This document shows positions 13,101-24,635 of a stretch of DNA of 64,000 nucleotides, one piece after another. The position numbers were made by a program, and so were the translations under genes. Below the pieces are notes generated by a model that saw only the letters and a list, made by a program, of their open reading frames with translations, was not told where the DNA came from and made no database searches. Origin of the DNA: Zelopaecilomyces penicillatus (lineage: Eukaryota > Ascomycota > Sordariomycetes > Hypocreales > Pseudodiploosporaceae); NCBI GenBank assembly GCA_005765155.1, contig VCCP01000006.1:2120501-2184500 (forward strand), given 5' to 3'. The stretch's first letter is position 1. Every line of letters starts with the position of its first letter.

Positions 13101-13313
13101 TGAGGATCCAAACGGTGTCAGCGTTGGCCGGCTCAGAATCTGTGTTGCTTGGGTGACATCTCGTTCGCGGTGGAAAGCAGATGGAGAGCAAGGGATAGTG
13201 TCTCCCGACAGCTCGTCGATATCTTCGAGAGCCATTTGTGGTCGTCCAAGCAAAGGCGTTCGTGGCAGGATATTGGAATGCCGGATTGGGAGCGGAGAGG
13301 AGCCTTGTGCCAT
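10184..13313 (-). CDS. FUN30: FUN30/SMARCAD1-type SNF2 chromatin-remodelling ATPase
   Basis: Exons 13313-11429 and 11352-10184 (minus strand) give 1017 aa; the 76-nt intron splits the Gly codon of the motif Thr-Gly-Thr-Pro-Val-Gln-Asn-Asn. About residues 165-208 form a CUE-like helical motif (Met-Arg-Gln-Ile-Phe-Asp...Asp-Ile-Asp-Asp-Ala-Ile-Ile-Trp-Leu), typical of Fun30 proteins. The SNF2 ATPase follows: Walker A Asp-Glu-Met-Gly-Leu-Gly-Lys-Thr near 484, the DEGH box near 597 (Asp-Glu-Gly-His rather than DEAH, as in Fun30), and in exon 2 the helicase C-terminal motifs including Gln-Ala-Glu-Asn-Arg-Ala-His-Arg-Leu-Gly-Gln. The family moves nucleosomes in silent chromatin and promotes long-range DNA end resection. 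The gene diverges from VMA21 across 788 bp. The N-terminal 150 residues are disordered with Ser/Thr-Pro sites. Confidence 0.93.
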
Positions 13314-14101
13314 CGTGAAGAGGAAGTGAGTGCCAAGGGGGAGGAAAAAGGGATTGGGTGATAGGTCGGTGAGGAGAGGGACCGTGGGTGGGGGCGTCTA
13401 AAAAGGGTACCACTACGAAGCAGCGTTGAGGTTGTCTGATATTAATGGAGCTGCATGCATGGCGTCTCCCAATTGCGTCGAAACACAAAGAGCAAATAAT
13501 GAAGGAATTAATGTGAAAGCTTGAAAAACTTATATGTAGCCTTTACCTTGCTAACTTGTTAGTGAAGCAAATGAACAACCCTCGCACCTCTTGTAGTGAC
13601 TACTGTGGGGTGACCCTTAGAGCCGCTGTGAATGCCGGTGATGGGCGCCGGAGAACGATTTTTCGTCCAACGACGCGCTATACCCACACGCTTCTTTTAA
13701 AATGGGGTCACGAAGTCACGTGATATAGAGAAGCTCACGTCATCGGGTACTTGGCTCACTCACTATGTGTGTCGTGTCTCCAGACTGACTGGTAATAAAG
13801 CAAAGTCAAGCAGGTGAAAGCTATTGGTAACAACAGAGCCTGTAATTAGAATGTTGTCCTAAGATAATTCAATCATAAACACATAAACTCAAGAAATCAG
13901 TCCTGCTTCTAGAAACTCTTTTCGTTGCCTCTCGGCTAAAGCTTGAAAAGATCCAAGGCAACCATCCCCCCCAAAAGCCCAGTATCACTGAAGGTGTTTG
14001 CCAGTACAAGTCGCTTCTTCTCGGCCATCTCTTCCTCCTACCACATCTCAACTCTCACAACCCTGCACTCTTACTCCGTTTTGGATTCTCCCACATCAAC
14101 A
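13314..14101. other. Shared divergent promoter of FUN30-like gene and VMA21
   Basis: A 788-bp spacer between two divergent starts. It holds a perfect TCACGTGA palindrome (13716-13723) and a nearby CACGTC half-site (13736-13741). No further gene is seen. Confidence 0.6.
13716..13723. promoter_or_regulatory. CACGTG E-box palindrome, TCACGTGA
   Basis: A perfect 8-bp palindrome matching the Cbf1/bHLH-type E-box, roughly 400 bp from each divergent start codon. Function is inferred from the motif only. Confidence 0.45.
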
Positions 14102-14567
14102 ATGGCAACGCGCAGAATTATCGCCACCGAAAAAACCATCCTTCAAAAGGATGAAATTCCTCAGGAAAAATCCAACATAAGCCCCGCCGTTCCTGCGTGA
14201 GTTGGCACCTAATCCCCCAATGCAGGACCCTTAAATCGCAACCAGGCTGTTTTAAAGATTAATCTCTTTCATCAGACACGTCATTGTCAAACTCATAGGA
14301 TTCAGTTTTGCCATGATTGTTGTCCCCATCGGTTCCTACTTCGCCACCGTGAACACAGTCTTCAAAGGTAACACTTGACCATGGAGCCATAAGTTCGAGG
14401 CTACTTATGACCACAGCTAATTATCTGTAGGCAACTCATCGCTTGCTGGGGGCTTGGCTGCGCTTCTCGCAAACGTGGTACTGATTTCCTACGTCATCGT
14501 CGCCATGCAAGAAGACCAGTCTGACTTGGTTGACTCCGGGAAGCCTGAAAGCAAAAAGGACAAGTAG
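14102..14567 (+). CDS. VMA21: VMA21-like V-ATPase assembly factor
   Basis: Three exons (14102-14196, 14276-14367, 14431-14567) give a 107-aa protein too interrupted to show up as one ORF. Order: a hydrophilic N-terminus ending in Glu-Lys-Ser-Asn-Ile-Ser-Pro-Ala-Val-Pro-Ala, a first membrane helix (His-Val-Ile-Val-Lys-Leu-Ile-Gly-Phe-Ser-Phe-Ala-Met...), a short loop with Val-Phe-Lys-Gly-Asn-Ser, a second membrane helix, and a lysine-rich tail ending Lys-Lys-Asp-Lys, a KKxx-like ER retrieval signal. This matches VMA21, an ER membrane chaperone for assembly of the V0 sector of the vacuolar H+-ATPase. Donors are GTGAGT and GTAACA, acceptors CAG and TAG; all joins stay in frame. It diverges from the FUN30-like gene and converges with the DUF2406 gene. 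Confidence 0.93.
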
Positions 14568-15200
14568 TCAAAAGTTATCCTCGCATAGTTCTATCAAAAT
14601 TGCACACAAGCAGTTTCTGCGCCCAGATAGACCCTTAACTGAACCTTCACGGCGATGTGTAGTCATGTAGCTAAATAGCATCGCGACATATTTCGTATTT
14701 ATGGGACTAGTTTCTCCAGGCCAGCCACCTCTCTCACCCTTCGGCGACATCATTTGCTATTTGCTGAGCAAGCAAGGCTGAGAATTGATTTGACATTGTT
14801 GCTAAAGTCAGACCAACAATTGTCTGATCCCTAAACCGCCAATCCCCTACCTGATTTAGACAGAAACAGATAAAACAGTCCCCAAAACGCCCTGTACAAA
14901 AGTTCACATGTGTATGTACCATATTCCATCAAAACAAAGACATATGTCAAGCGCTTTCGAGCAAAACTTCCGAGTAAGGATCCCGCAGGTCCTAGAAATC
15001 AATGACACAGCATTTCTCATCCCCTTCCACAGAACTCATCCCATAAAATGTTACTAGGCAAAGCCATTCCATTTACAGTAATGGCGAGGCGCCTGCGCCG
15101 CTAATGAGACAGTCCACATCAAATCTGATTTTGAGGTCGTTGGCTCCTATTCGGAGCAGAATATCTTATGCCACAGCACGATCATGTCTTTCGAGCTCCA
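14568..15200. other. Spacer between convergent 3' ends
   Basis: This is the 3' region of VMA21 and of the DUF2406 gene. No ORF or RNA gene is recognised. Confidence 0.6.
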
Positions 15201-16634
15201 TCATGAATTTTTACTGAATCTTCGTGCAAACCAGCTTTTCCGCTTTTCGGGTACCACCTGCTGTTGCTGGATGGGCTGTTGTTGTGGGACAGGTTGTCTC
15301 CTAAGCACCGCTATTTCCTTCCTTGGCACTGTAGGTTGGGAATTCTGATAATAGGCATCTCTCGGTGGCGTTGGTAAAGGGTGGCCGCCCGGCGCCTTCA
15401 ATCCAACTGAGAGGTTTGACGACTGATAAGCTTGAGCTTGCGAAAAGCCGATGCCGTAGTCGTTGACAGGTTCGGCGCGCTTAGCCGGTGAGGTTCGACG
15501 AATCGAGCTATTATCGCTGCTCGTAGGGTCTGTCTGATAGCCTGCAGGGTCGGAATTTCCACTAGCTGCAGCTGATGCCACGGTTTCGTATGATCGATCC
15601 TTGTGAGGTAATGGATAAATATTCTGATCTCGACCACGGGGTTTGTAGTATGCTTCGGGGTGTATCCTTGGAGTTCGTTCTCTTGAGGGATGCCGTGACG
15701 ACACCGGACCATACCCTGTGCTATATCCGCCATTCATGTTCTGGCTGTCATAGTAACTGTTTCTCGCTGTGTTGGGTGCCATTGTCCCCCATTGGCTACC
15801 GTCTCCCCTAATTGACGCCGCCCGGCTGCCGTAGTAGCTCTCTTGTGGAAATCGAGGTTGGTTGGCTAATGTCCTGTGTTAGTCATGGAGATAAATCTAA
15901 TGTTTCTCCGAAGCAGTACAAACCTGTGTTATAGCTGGTACGATGATTCCAGTTCGCCGCGGGGTCAGTATCTAACCTAATCAGCGATCTCGACCAATAT
16001 GTAAGGTGACGCCTTGACGTACCTGTGCGATACGAGTGTCTACGGGAGTAGTTTCCGTCAATAGCTGACTCAAAACTCCGAATTGTATCAAGAGGACGCT
16101 CCCAGCGATTGCGGGTTGGGTTTGATAGGTCGGGCTCAGCTGAGCGCAGTTAGTAACCGCGCATGTGGTGTTGTGCTGTTGCCAACTCACCAATGATATT
16201 GCCATGGGAATCCTTGTGCTGCATGGAGCGCAAAGGCGCAGCAAGTGCTGCGTGGGACATTGTGGCGACCATAGCTGTCATCAGGTTAGATGTCGATCTC
16301 CATTGTAATTGCAGTCTCATGTGCGCAAATGGAAATGGTGATTCAACTTACAAGGTTCGGCCTCGTTCATGGCCAATGTTGGATCAGCCTTGCTGTGCAG
16401 TCGTCTAGTTTCCTTCTCGGCGTGTGTCTCGTGAAGGTCAGTCTTGTTACTGAAGCTTTGGCGCGACTTTTCGGACCGAAAGCTGAAGCCTCGCGGTCGA
16501 CTCGGTGGTTTCTGTTGTTGTTGCTGCTGCTGCTGCACTGGCGGCGACTGGTAATATGATACTGGTGGTGACTGCTGTTGAGGTCGCCCAGCTGTTTGGA
16601 ACGAGCGAGGATACGGATCTGCCTGGGACGCCAT
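15201..16634 (-). CDS. DUF2406-family fungal protein with polyQ run
   Basis: Five exons on the minus strand (16634-16352, 16274-16191, 16139-16023, 15971-15924, 15865-15201) join in frame to 398 aa. Every intron falls after the first base of a codon. The first 180 residues carry the conserved fungal DUF2406 pattern: Arg-Gly-Phe-Ser-Phe-Arg-Ser-Glu-Lys-Ser, Lys-Ala-Asp-Pro-Thr-Leu-Ala-Met-Asn-Glu-Ala-Glu-Pro, then Arg-Ser-Met-Gln-His-Lys-Asp and Asn-Pro-Thr-Arg-Asn-Arg-Trp-Glu-Arg-Pro-Leu-Asp-Thr-Ile-Arg-Ser-Phe-Glu. The rest is disordered, Gln/Pro/Tyr-rich, and ends in a basic tail (Arg-Lys-Ser-Trp-Phe-Ala-Arg-Arg-Phe-Ser-Lys). An 8-Gln run is encoded at 16512-16535. Function is unknown to me; the conserved basic, aromatic tail could bind membrane or RNA, which is speculation. 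Confidence 0.88.
16512..16535 (-). repeat. CAG/CAA trinucleotide run (polyQ)
   Basis: Eight Gln codons of mixed CAG and CAA type within exon 1 of the DUF2406 gene; a likely length polymorphism. Confidence 0.9.
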
Positions 16635-19600
16635 GATGCCTGCCTGGGGTTGTGTTGGTTTTATTTATCTAGCTAGTCGTGACAGGATGGGGCCGCCGGT
16701 GCATTCGGCGGCGCCGTATGATCGGGAGATCGAATTAGCCCCGTAGCAGTTCAACACAGCTCACGGTACGTGCGGATAGTCTCCAGGAAACGACGGTGCG
16801 ACTTCCAGCAATGTCAGTGCGAGTTGGCTTGGCAGCGGATTTCTGAAGTCGACTAGCAAGGGCGTCTTCCGAGGTGGGATTGGGAAAGATTTCGTGGTGG
16901 AGATTTGCTGAACAGGGCAGAGAGTAATAATGGGTGGAAGAGAAGGCTGGGGCCAAGCGTGGGCCAAGCGTGGGCTGCCTTTGGTGTTTGATTATGATAA
17001 GGTGTGGAGCACTCAAGCTGTGTTGCAGGTCGCTGGTGCGTGGCAGACGTGCACTCAAAAGTCAAGATCCTCCGTGCTCGTAGACGCCGAGGGAAAAGAA
17101 AGAGCCCTCGTGTCGTAGTTAGATCGAACTGTTCTGTGGAAAAAAGAATGCCAGTTATTAATAGGACTCAGTGCTTAAGCACAATGCCGTGACGTCTGAT
17201 GTGCCCCAGAAAAAGCGAGACCTGTGGTGAGATTCTGCAACGCTGTGGGGGGATGTTTAAAAAGAAAGCACGTCGACGCAGCAACGCGACAGCAGTTTTT
17301 GTGACAGAAGCTGAGGATAAGAACTTCCAAACTAGATAGAACGAATGACTGAAACGAACAAACGGCACTTGCTGTTGATAACCCAGAATGTTGCTGTGCT
17401 TGTGTAGCAATTGAGTTGGGCTGACAAGACACTGCAGCTCTCGGGAGGCTCGTAGGGGGTGGACTGTTTGGCAGAAATGAACAAACTCCCGAGATGTGCT
17501 GGGAAACATGCAGGAGAAGTGCCAAGGCTGCTCTTGCCGCATCTACGTACCTCTTCACTTTTCACTGCTCATTGACAGGGCAGGAAAATGGGACAGGTAC
17601 AACCAGAGCTTGTAAAGGCAAGGTAAGGTACGTGTCCAAGACGTTATTGCAAGGGTAATGTAGTGGGTACTTGATGCGCTGCGTGTGGAACACGTCGATT
17701 GTGGTACCAACACAACTTCGCTTCGGCGTGGACTGACGTCAAGACTGGTGTGGTTGTTGCAATCTTGGGGAGGTCGCGGTTGCCCCGTGGCAAGGCTTGG
17801 ACCCACTGGGTATTAGTGTACAATCGCCTGCTGTACAGGGGCTGTAGTGTGCTGTAGTGTGCTTTCGTCGTGGTTGTGGTGAGCTGTTGTGCCTGGAGTT
17901 GCCCCTCGGAGGTGTGAGGAATTATGTTCAGTGGGCTTTCTGGGCTTGATCCTCAATGCGGCCTACGTTGGGTCGACAGTGACCACGGCAACGCAACGCA
18001 ACGCAATGCAATACGACACACCCCTTGGGCTTGGAGATAGAGAGGCGCCTCTCCACCCCTGCTGTGCTCCGCTGATGGACCTTTTCTAGCCCAAGGCGCC
18101 GTCGATGACACGACGTATCGGTGTCTCAGTCCGCGCAGTTCCTTGTCTAATCGATTACCAACGGGCAGAGAACTCGATGGCGTTCCTCTCTGAGTCGCTG
18201 TTCAACAGGGCCCGGCGCCTGCGTTGCCGGAAACAGGGAGCAGATTGATGCGAAGAATCGAGATGCACGTTTCGACAATGCACGCAGCCCGTACACTTGC
18301 CGCTGGGATTATTATGGGAATGCCAAAAAATGTGATGGGCCCTGCTGACCAGATGGACAGACAAACGAATGCAAGGTTGCAATGCCAACAGAAATACGAG
18401 GGCGGGCGACAACAGAGAGGCCGTTCGGTCTGGCACAATGGCAACACATCAGGTGGGCGAAACGCTGTGTTATGTACAGGTTGCCATCTGTTCTGCTTTC
18501 TTTCTCGTACACCCTTCCGAGAACTGGGTAATTGTTCGACTTCCAATATGTCGCCTCAATACAGATTTTCGCTTGTTGCATACGAAGAACGTGCCACACC
18601 TACATACCTTTTTTGAAAGTGCAGCAATCTAAACGCCGCCGCTGCACATCGGGAAGCCAGGCCAATGTTATATTATCGTGGGACATGTTTTGCACTTCAT
18701 TCAAGGGAGATGCCGTGGTTGCGCCATTGTTAGAGCGATATAGCATACATGTACACAATACTCTCGATTGTTGCTGGTGTCATTTAAGAATTGGATCAAC
18801 CATTTGGAAATCCCGCTCGCTGACCAACAACTCATTGGTTGATAGCCTTTGACGAGGCATGCTTCTAATCATGACCAGGTACGCCTACTTCTAGCGGGCT
18901 GTTCTTTCGGCACAGGGTGGTTGGTATGCACCTAGTGTGAGCTGCTGGCGCTTACCATGGCCAAATACGAAGTTGTGTCGGTCCGGAGGGGGCACTGCCT
19001 GGTTGTCTGAGCTGGAGGTGATGGGGTGGGGGGGCCGATGGTGATGGCTACTATCAAAGGGCAAGCCCTGTTTTGCCCTGCCCTGGTCTGTCCCAGACTC
19101 CCATGACGCGTCCGTCTCCGCCCCTCTCGTAGTTGAGACGCAAGCCACTTCCACTGGGGATGGTGGGCAGCTCTTTGTCTTTGTGCATCTTGGCCGTGTT
19201 TGAATCGAATGGACTGGTTTTTCTTTGGACTACTTAATACTTTGTCGATCGACAACTCTGAATCATTACCCGCATTTCTACAAGCGACCCCTTATGACCT
19301 GCCGTTTCAATGTTGCCAGCCAGAAGGTTCTCGCCTATCTCACACTCGCTGTGATCATGGATGTGTATTCTAAGTTCGTCCGAGCATGCCAAAGGCTTCA
19401 ATGGCTCTCCAATCGCTAAGTGTGTCCAAAGCTTCTTTTCCCATGAGGGAAAATAAAATAAAAAGTCTCGCGCTGTCCGGACCATGTCATGCAAGAGATA
19501 CTGGCTTAAGCTGAACGGCGCCTCTCCCACGGGAACTAGCATCCAGTAGCTCCAGCAAGCCGGCTAATCAGAGCAACGTTGTCTGCCTCGTTCCTCGTGT

Positions 19601-21926
19601 ATGCTTCACACCCTCTTTCATACACCCTTTTGACAAAAATTATATGTTTTCTTAGTTTTCTGTAGCCCCCCACGGCAATTCCAATTCCATTAAGATACGG
19701 TATGCCAGTGGGTACAGCACACCTCTTGTCCAGTAGTGCAGATTGTTACTCAATGGAGCTGTCTATACCTACATAATTAGAAGCGAAACCATTTCCACCC
19801 ACGCGGTTGGCTGCCAGCTCTTTGAAAACCAAGTTCTCCTCTTCAAGAGTTCGCAGCAATTGGAAAGTCGTTGACGTAACTAACGCACCCATAAGGTGCA
19901 TAAAGTGCAACACCTCCATCCAACTCCATAGGTTAATACGCCAAGTCAGGCCAGGGGCAGACCAACTTATCTCGATGATGACCCCAAGTTTCCCATCCCC
20001 TCCCATCCATTTATCATCGTCTAACCCCAAGATTGTACTACATAGTGCGTGCCACACTTTACACCTCAACGCGTGGCACGGTGATTCCTGTGCCACTTTT
20101 GCCACGGCAGTGACTGATGGGAATTGACCAGCGATTTCTTGAACACCATGCCACGGAAGTTCCCTGTTATCCGACAAAAATATATTAATGAAATCCTTTA
20201 AACTCCTAAGACTGTGTTATGCTTTCTTGCCTAATGGTGGATTCGACTGGTCACAGTTATAGTCATCGATGAGCGTCCGTCGTTCTGTCGCCATTGGTGT
20301 TTCTGAATGCTACTTTACCTATTAGTGGTCAAGCAAGGCCATCATCCGATGGCAAGCGACCAACAACCTGGTTTTAATTTTTTCAAGTGCCCAACACATC
20401 TGTTCAGTCTACTCATCCTTGTGCTGCTGGCGAACGTTACTCATTTCCGTATTAAACTTATCCTCTCCGGCATGTCCCAAACACTTCTCAGGCAAGGCCA
20501 TATGCAACCTCCCGAACCTTCCGAAACTTCAAGAGGGGTTTAGCCACCATAAAATTGTATGTATGGTGCACATCGTAGGGATGAACAAACAACATAAAAA
20601 CATTATCTTGACGCATCTCGGATCGAAAACCGCCGCCAGCTGTGGGTCTTGATAACAACTGCTAGTCTTCATCCAGAGCAACGGGAGAAACCCAAATAGT
20701 CCAGTATCCCCAGGGCGTGCCACTCAGTCACTAGGATAACTTGGGACGAGGTGGATGGCTCCACAGCAGTTACATGTACAAACCTCCCGCTGTAGCCCTT
20801 GAAAATATCTGTACAAGACTCAACAAACCTGCACAATACAGACCGCTCTTTTTGATTGAGATCTAGCACCAAGTGCAATCTGTGCTGTCGTATGGGATTA
20901 CGACGTCGCTATTCTCTTCCCATTACATGCAGCACAACTGTACATAGTAGGGGTGATTGAAGGCAGGCATCTCCAGCTTTACAAACCAGCTGTACGCATC
21001 AGCTGTTGGTGGGTGTTGAGGAAAGCTGCTGCCGTGGAGTTATGTCGTAACTTACACTTTTGGCGTATTGGTGTCATTTGAACATTTTTCGAGTTGCGTC
21101 ACTAGTATTACGGGTACTACATTGTGCCCTGGGCACTCGTGGCATTATTGCTTTGCTACTTTTCTTACCTTTGCCTCGCGAAACGATATACGAATAACAT
21201 GGCAGTTCATTTTGTAAAGAGCATTTAGGTCTATATGCTGGGTGGAGTTTGCAACCCCTATCGACCACTATGGGAAGAGCGATATAGAAATTGAATTTAC
21301 TTCCACGGCATCTTCATGCAAGTCGATTGTAAGAACTGATTGGAAAGTCTCTGGAAAGTGTGAGATGACTGTTTTTAATCAACTGGAATAAAAAAAAGCC
21401 CCAAACACTCCATTATAATGTGGAATGCTCATCATGTCTTCCAATTTCCCCAGGCTGGGTAGTCTTGGGCGTGGAACTGCATAAAAAACCAAATACCAAC
21501 TGGATCATTACCAAAAAAAAGATGCACAGAAACACACCACCGTTTCGCTTCGATCATGTTTTGTTTGTTGTTTCCCGTTCGAGGGCAAAATTCATTGTAA
21601 ATCCGGCTCGGTCGACCAACTGTGGGACACCAGAATCGTAACACATCTAAACCCCAAAGCAACCCCACAATCCAGAGGGAATGGGGTTGACCGCCATTTT
21701 CCCCCTCACTGTCATCGTGGAATCACTATGGGCCCAGGTCGCACAGTTCCATAGGCCATCACCGCAAAAAAGCCCCCCGTTATTTGCCGCGCCCTCTGAG
21801 TTGGGAATTTTGACGTCTTTTTTAATTTGATTGCCCCAAAGCAAGACAACATGCTTTATCCTTGCCTCGAATAATGCAGCCAAAATGAGAACCGCCCTCA
21901 CTACCAACTCCATCCCGAATCCCTGT
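16635..21926. other. 5.3 kb spacer, no recognisable protein gene
   Basis: This is the largest gene-poor stretch of the window. ORFs up to 143 aa exist but have no family signature and overlap on opposite strands. It holds a CAACG/CAATG tandem (about 17988-18012) and a GTGCTGTA repeat (about 17848-17868). I saw no tRNA-like A/B boxes and no transposase. Part of it must be the promoter of the DUF2406 gene and the 3' UTR of the eL33 gene. Confidence 0.55.
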
Positions 21927-22602
21927 TTATATCGAAGAGGGGTACAGCATGACTCGAACTGAAGCACCGAAAGACTTTGAAGGGAGAGGAGACGCGAACT
22001 TGGCGCGGACAACGCCAGAGTTGCCTGTTTCAATTTGTCAGCCAATTGTCGAGAAATGTACATTGAAGAATGCTGTATACCATGTGGCCGGGTGACCTTG
22101 CCCCAGATGACACGAATCTTGGTGCCCCGGATCTCCTTTTGACCCCGGTAGACGTAGGCAACTCGCTTGCCAAGGTAGAAGCTGTAATTCTATATCAGTA
22201 TGCGATCTCGTTCAATCCCAGGCCATAGATGACATACTTGGCGGCGTCGGTGTTGTCAACACCCTCGATCTTGATCAGGCTGGTGCCAGGGTGGGTGACA
22301 TGGCGAGAGCGCTGGTAGCTCAAGTGACGTCCTCTACAAACACAATTCCGTCAGCCAAAATTCATTTTCCAACCAGTTTAAGTCGTCTTGTGTCGCGAGA
22401 GTCGGAACCGAGAAAAAATAATGGTCGTAGACGTTTTTGAGAAAAGGAGAGGCATTGGTTCCCGTCTATTATTCATTCAAATCGCTGTCGGGTTCAACTT
22501 ACTTGACGTATACTGAGGATATGTTAGCGCATTGCATCAGACGCAAGACCCTTGAAGATCGCATAGGAACTACTCACATCTGTGACCACTTTCCGAAGGC
22601 AT
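21927..22602 (-). CDS. RPL33: Cytosolic 60S ribosomal protein eL33 (L35Ae)
   Basis: Five exons on the minus strand: 22602-22578, 22512-22503 (10 nt), 22333-22238, 22181-22081 and 22024-21927. Joined they give 109 aa, close to the 107 aa of yeast Rpl33. The product reads Met-Pro-Ser-Glu-Ser-Gly-His-Arg-Leu-Tyr-Val-Lys-Gly-Arg-His-Leu-Ser-Tyr-Gln-Arg-Ser, then Leu-Ile-Lys-Ile-Glu-Gly-Val, Phe-Tyr-Leu-Gly-Lys-Arg-Val-Ala-Tyr-Val-Tyr-Arg, Ile-Trp-Gly-Lys-Val-Thr-Arg, and ends Met-Leu-Tyr-Pro-Ser-Ser-Ile. All four introns have GT donors and AG acceptors, and each join restores a family residue. No single ORF longer than a third of the protein exists, so simple ORF calling misses it. The upstream region has a TCACGTG and a TTAGGG element, motifs linked to ribosomal protein genes in some yeasts. 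Part of the large ribosomal subunit in the cytosol. Confidence 0.95.
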
Positions 22603-24635
22603 CGTGAATGTTGTGTGGCTTCCGCTCTCTCAGGCAACCGGATACAAGGAGAGTCGTAGGAAATGTCTTATCGAAAAGACCTTTCCCTGGATGCTGATGC
22701 ACGTCGTTTGTGTCGTGAAGTCGAACTGAGGGCAAGAGAGTGGATGCGATAATGGTGTGTGGTGCCCCTAGCACGAAAATTTGTGCCCTGCCTATCACGT
22801 GCTGGCTTAGGGCAATCAATTAATCCGCACATTTTGGTGGCTGACAGACGGTATCTGTGCCACTGCACCGCCGCAAATGCTTATCGGCTGTGTATCACCC
22901 CGCCATTGAATGTGGCGAGAACTCTAGCCCCAGCATCTACTAACTCAAAGGGGAAGAAATTGGGCATTGCCGATCCATGACCAGATTGTCACCAGTTGCA
23001 CTTACATGTGTTAGGATCGAAAAAGTCATGTAATGTAGTAATGTGAAAAGAGCTCAGAATGCGCCATAAGACCAATATTTTCACCTGAGTAATGATCTTA
23101 TGCTTTGGCTCCTCTTCTCCAATTGCTCTCATTGCATTCCGGCCAGCCTCTTCCAGCTTTGGTTGTTACTGCAGCGACAGGCATTCAGTCAACAATACGG
23201 TGCGATGTTTCAGAATTAATGGAAGCTGATCGATAGTCAAAGAACCACTCGAGGCATACATGTAGAACGAGATAGGCCATAAAACCCGAAGGAGAGATGC
23301 ACAATGTTACCAATAAAAGGTTCAGCGAAGTCGGCGTTGGGTGGGGCACTACGGTTTTTTTTGGCTGTCGGATGTACGGAGGGGGATTAGCTTTAGCCTT
23401 TGAAATGGGTTTCCGTACTTCCCGCAAAGTCAATAGCAACGATAACGCTTTGCAATTCCTAAGGTAAAAATGGGCATTTTGGGACTATCAGCTTACCAAT
23501 CTACACAGCGATGTAAAATCTCGTCACTCACTTCCAAACCCCACCAATAGAGCACAGGTAAACTACCAAGCAGTAATTCGCGTGATGTGCAGAATGATAC
23601 TCTCCATGGCTCCTCACCCGGCTTTCAGCAACTCTATAGGCTAGCGTCGATGTCACTTTTTAGCCATTATGCATACAACATTCGTGCTTTTGAGTTGTAT
23701 TGAGGCTGGGGAAATATGCTACCGAGGCACCGCTGAGGAGGAGTGGTCTCGATGCGTATGAGGGTTTTCTTGGTTCCCTCATTGATCCACCAACCAACAA
23801 CTCGTACATGTTCCGGCCCTACCGACTGGCAGAGAATGGCTTATTGGCGGAAGTCTGCAATCTAAAACCTACAGTAAGAGCAGTATCGAATTCCTTTCGA
23901 CAGTCATTGGAACGGCCGGAACGCAGAGACTAAGAGCGAGGACTGGGCCTCCTGGTGTAGATAGAAATCGACTACTTTCATGCACGCCGCTGATGTTGTT
24001 GTTGACAGAGCCTGTTGTAATAATATGGTAAGCTTTCCAATCCGCCTAGCACCAGCATCCCAACCAGACCCCCGCAGCAGAAGGGGTGTGAAGAAAAAAA
24101 TAGTACCTAGTGAGTTGACGGCAGGGCGGAACGATGAGTACTCTCTGGAGTTCAACTGCCATTCGCAGGCTGGGTTGGCATGGGTTGGAGAGACGGTTAC
24201 ATGGAGCTACCTCGTCTGGCACGGAGCCCAGTACCTTTGGCGTTGTCTCGTGGGCAATAGGTTCCTGGGAGGTGGGTATTACCTTACCTTACCTACGCAC
24301 CTACTAAGCATGCAACAGCGTCCCAAAAGCCCGTCTGCGCATCATACCTACCCCATCGCCCAACCCTCCAGACCGTCCATCCCTATCTAGGCAAGCCAAG
24401 TCGCAGCTTTTAGTATTAGTGAGCTAGCCCACTGCATGACTGCGTCCACTCTTTTGTCCCTCCTCCCTTGCCTGGCCCAACTTCAAAACTCCCTCTCATC
24501 TCTTGACTTTGAACCTGCACCTGCGGAAAACAATTTCATCAATTCGACATCCAAGGTCGACCTCACTGTGAACGTTGTTTGTTCTACGTCTCCCCTTCCA
24601 AGCCTCGTCCAGCGTGATCCGGTAAATCGACGGCC
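22603..24635. other. Divergent spacer between RPL33 and the G6PD gene
   Basis: A 2 kb spacer. Near the RPL33 side it holds the CACGTG/TTAGGG pair; near the G6PD side a TACCTTACCTTACCTA-like tract (about 24285-24298) and CT-rich leader. A 136-aa ORF at 23980-24390 has no family signature. Confidence 0.55.
22795..22812. promoter_or_regulatory. TCACGTG plus TTAGGG pair upstream of RPL33
   Basis: TCACGTG (22795-22801) and TTAGGG (22807-22812) lie 193-210 bp upstream of the eL33 start codon and only 5 bp apart. Cbf1-like proteins bind CACGTG and Tbf1-like proteins bind TTAGGG; in Candida albicans these two factors drive ribosomal protein genes. That they act here is inference. Confidence 0.5.

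Noticed and set aside
19746..20177. 143-aa ORF on the minus strand in the 5.3 kb spacer
   Set aside because: No recognisable family and an overlapping 106-aa ORF on the other strand; not enough for a gene call.
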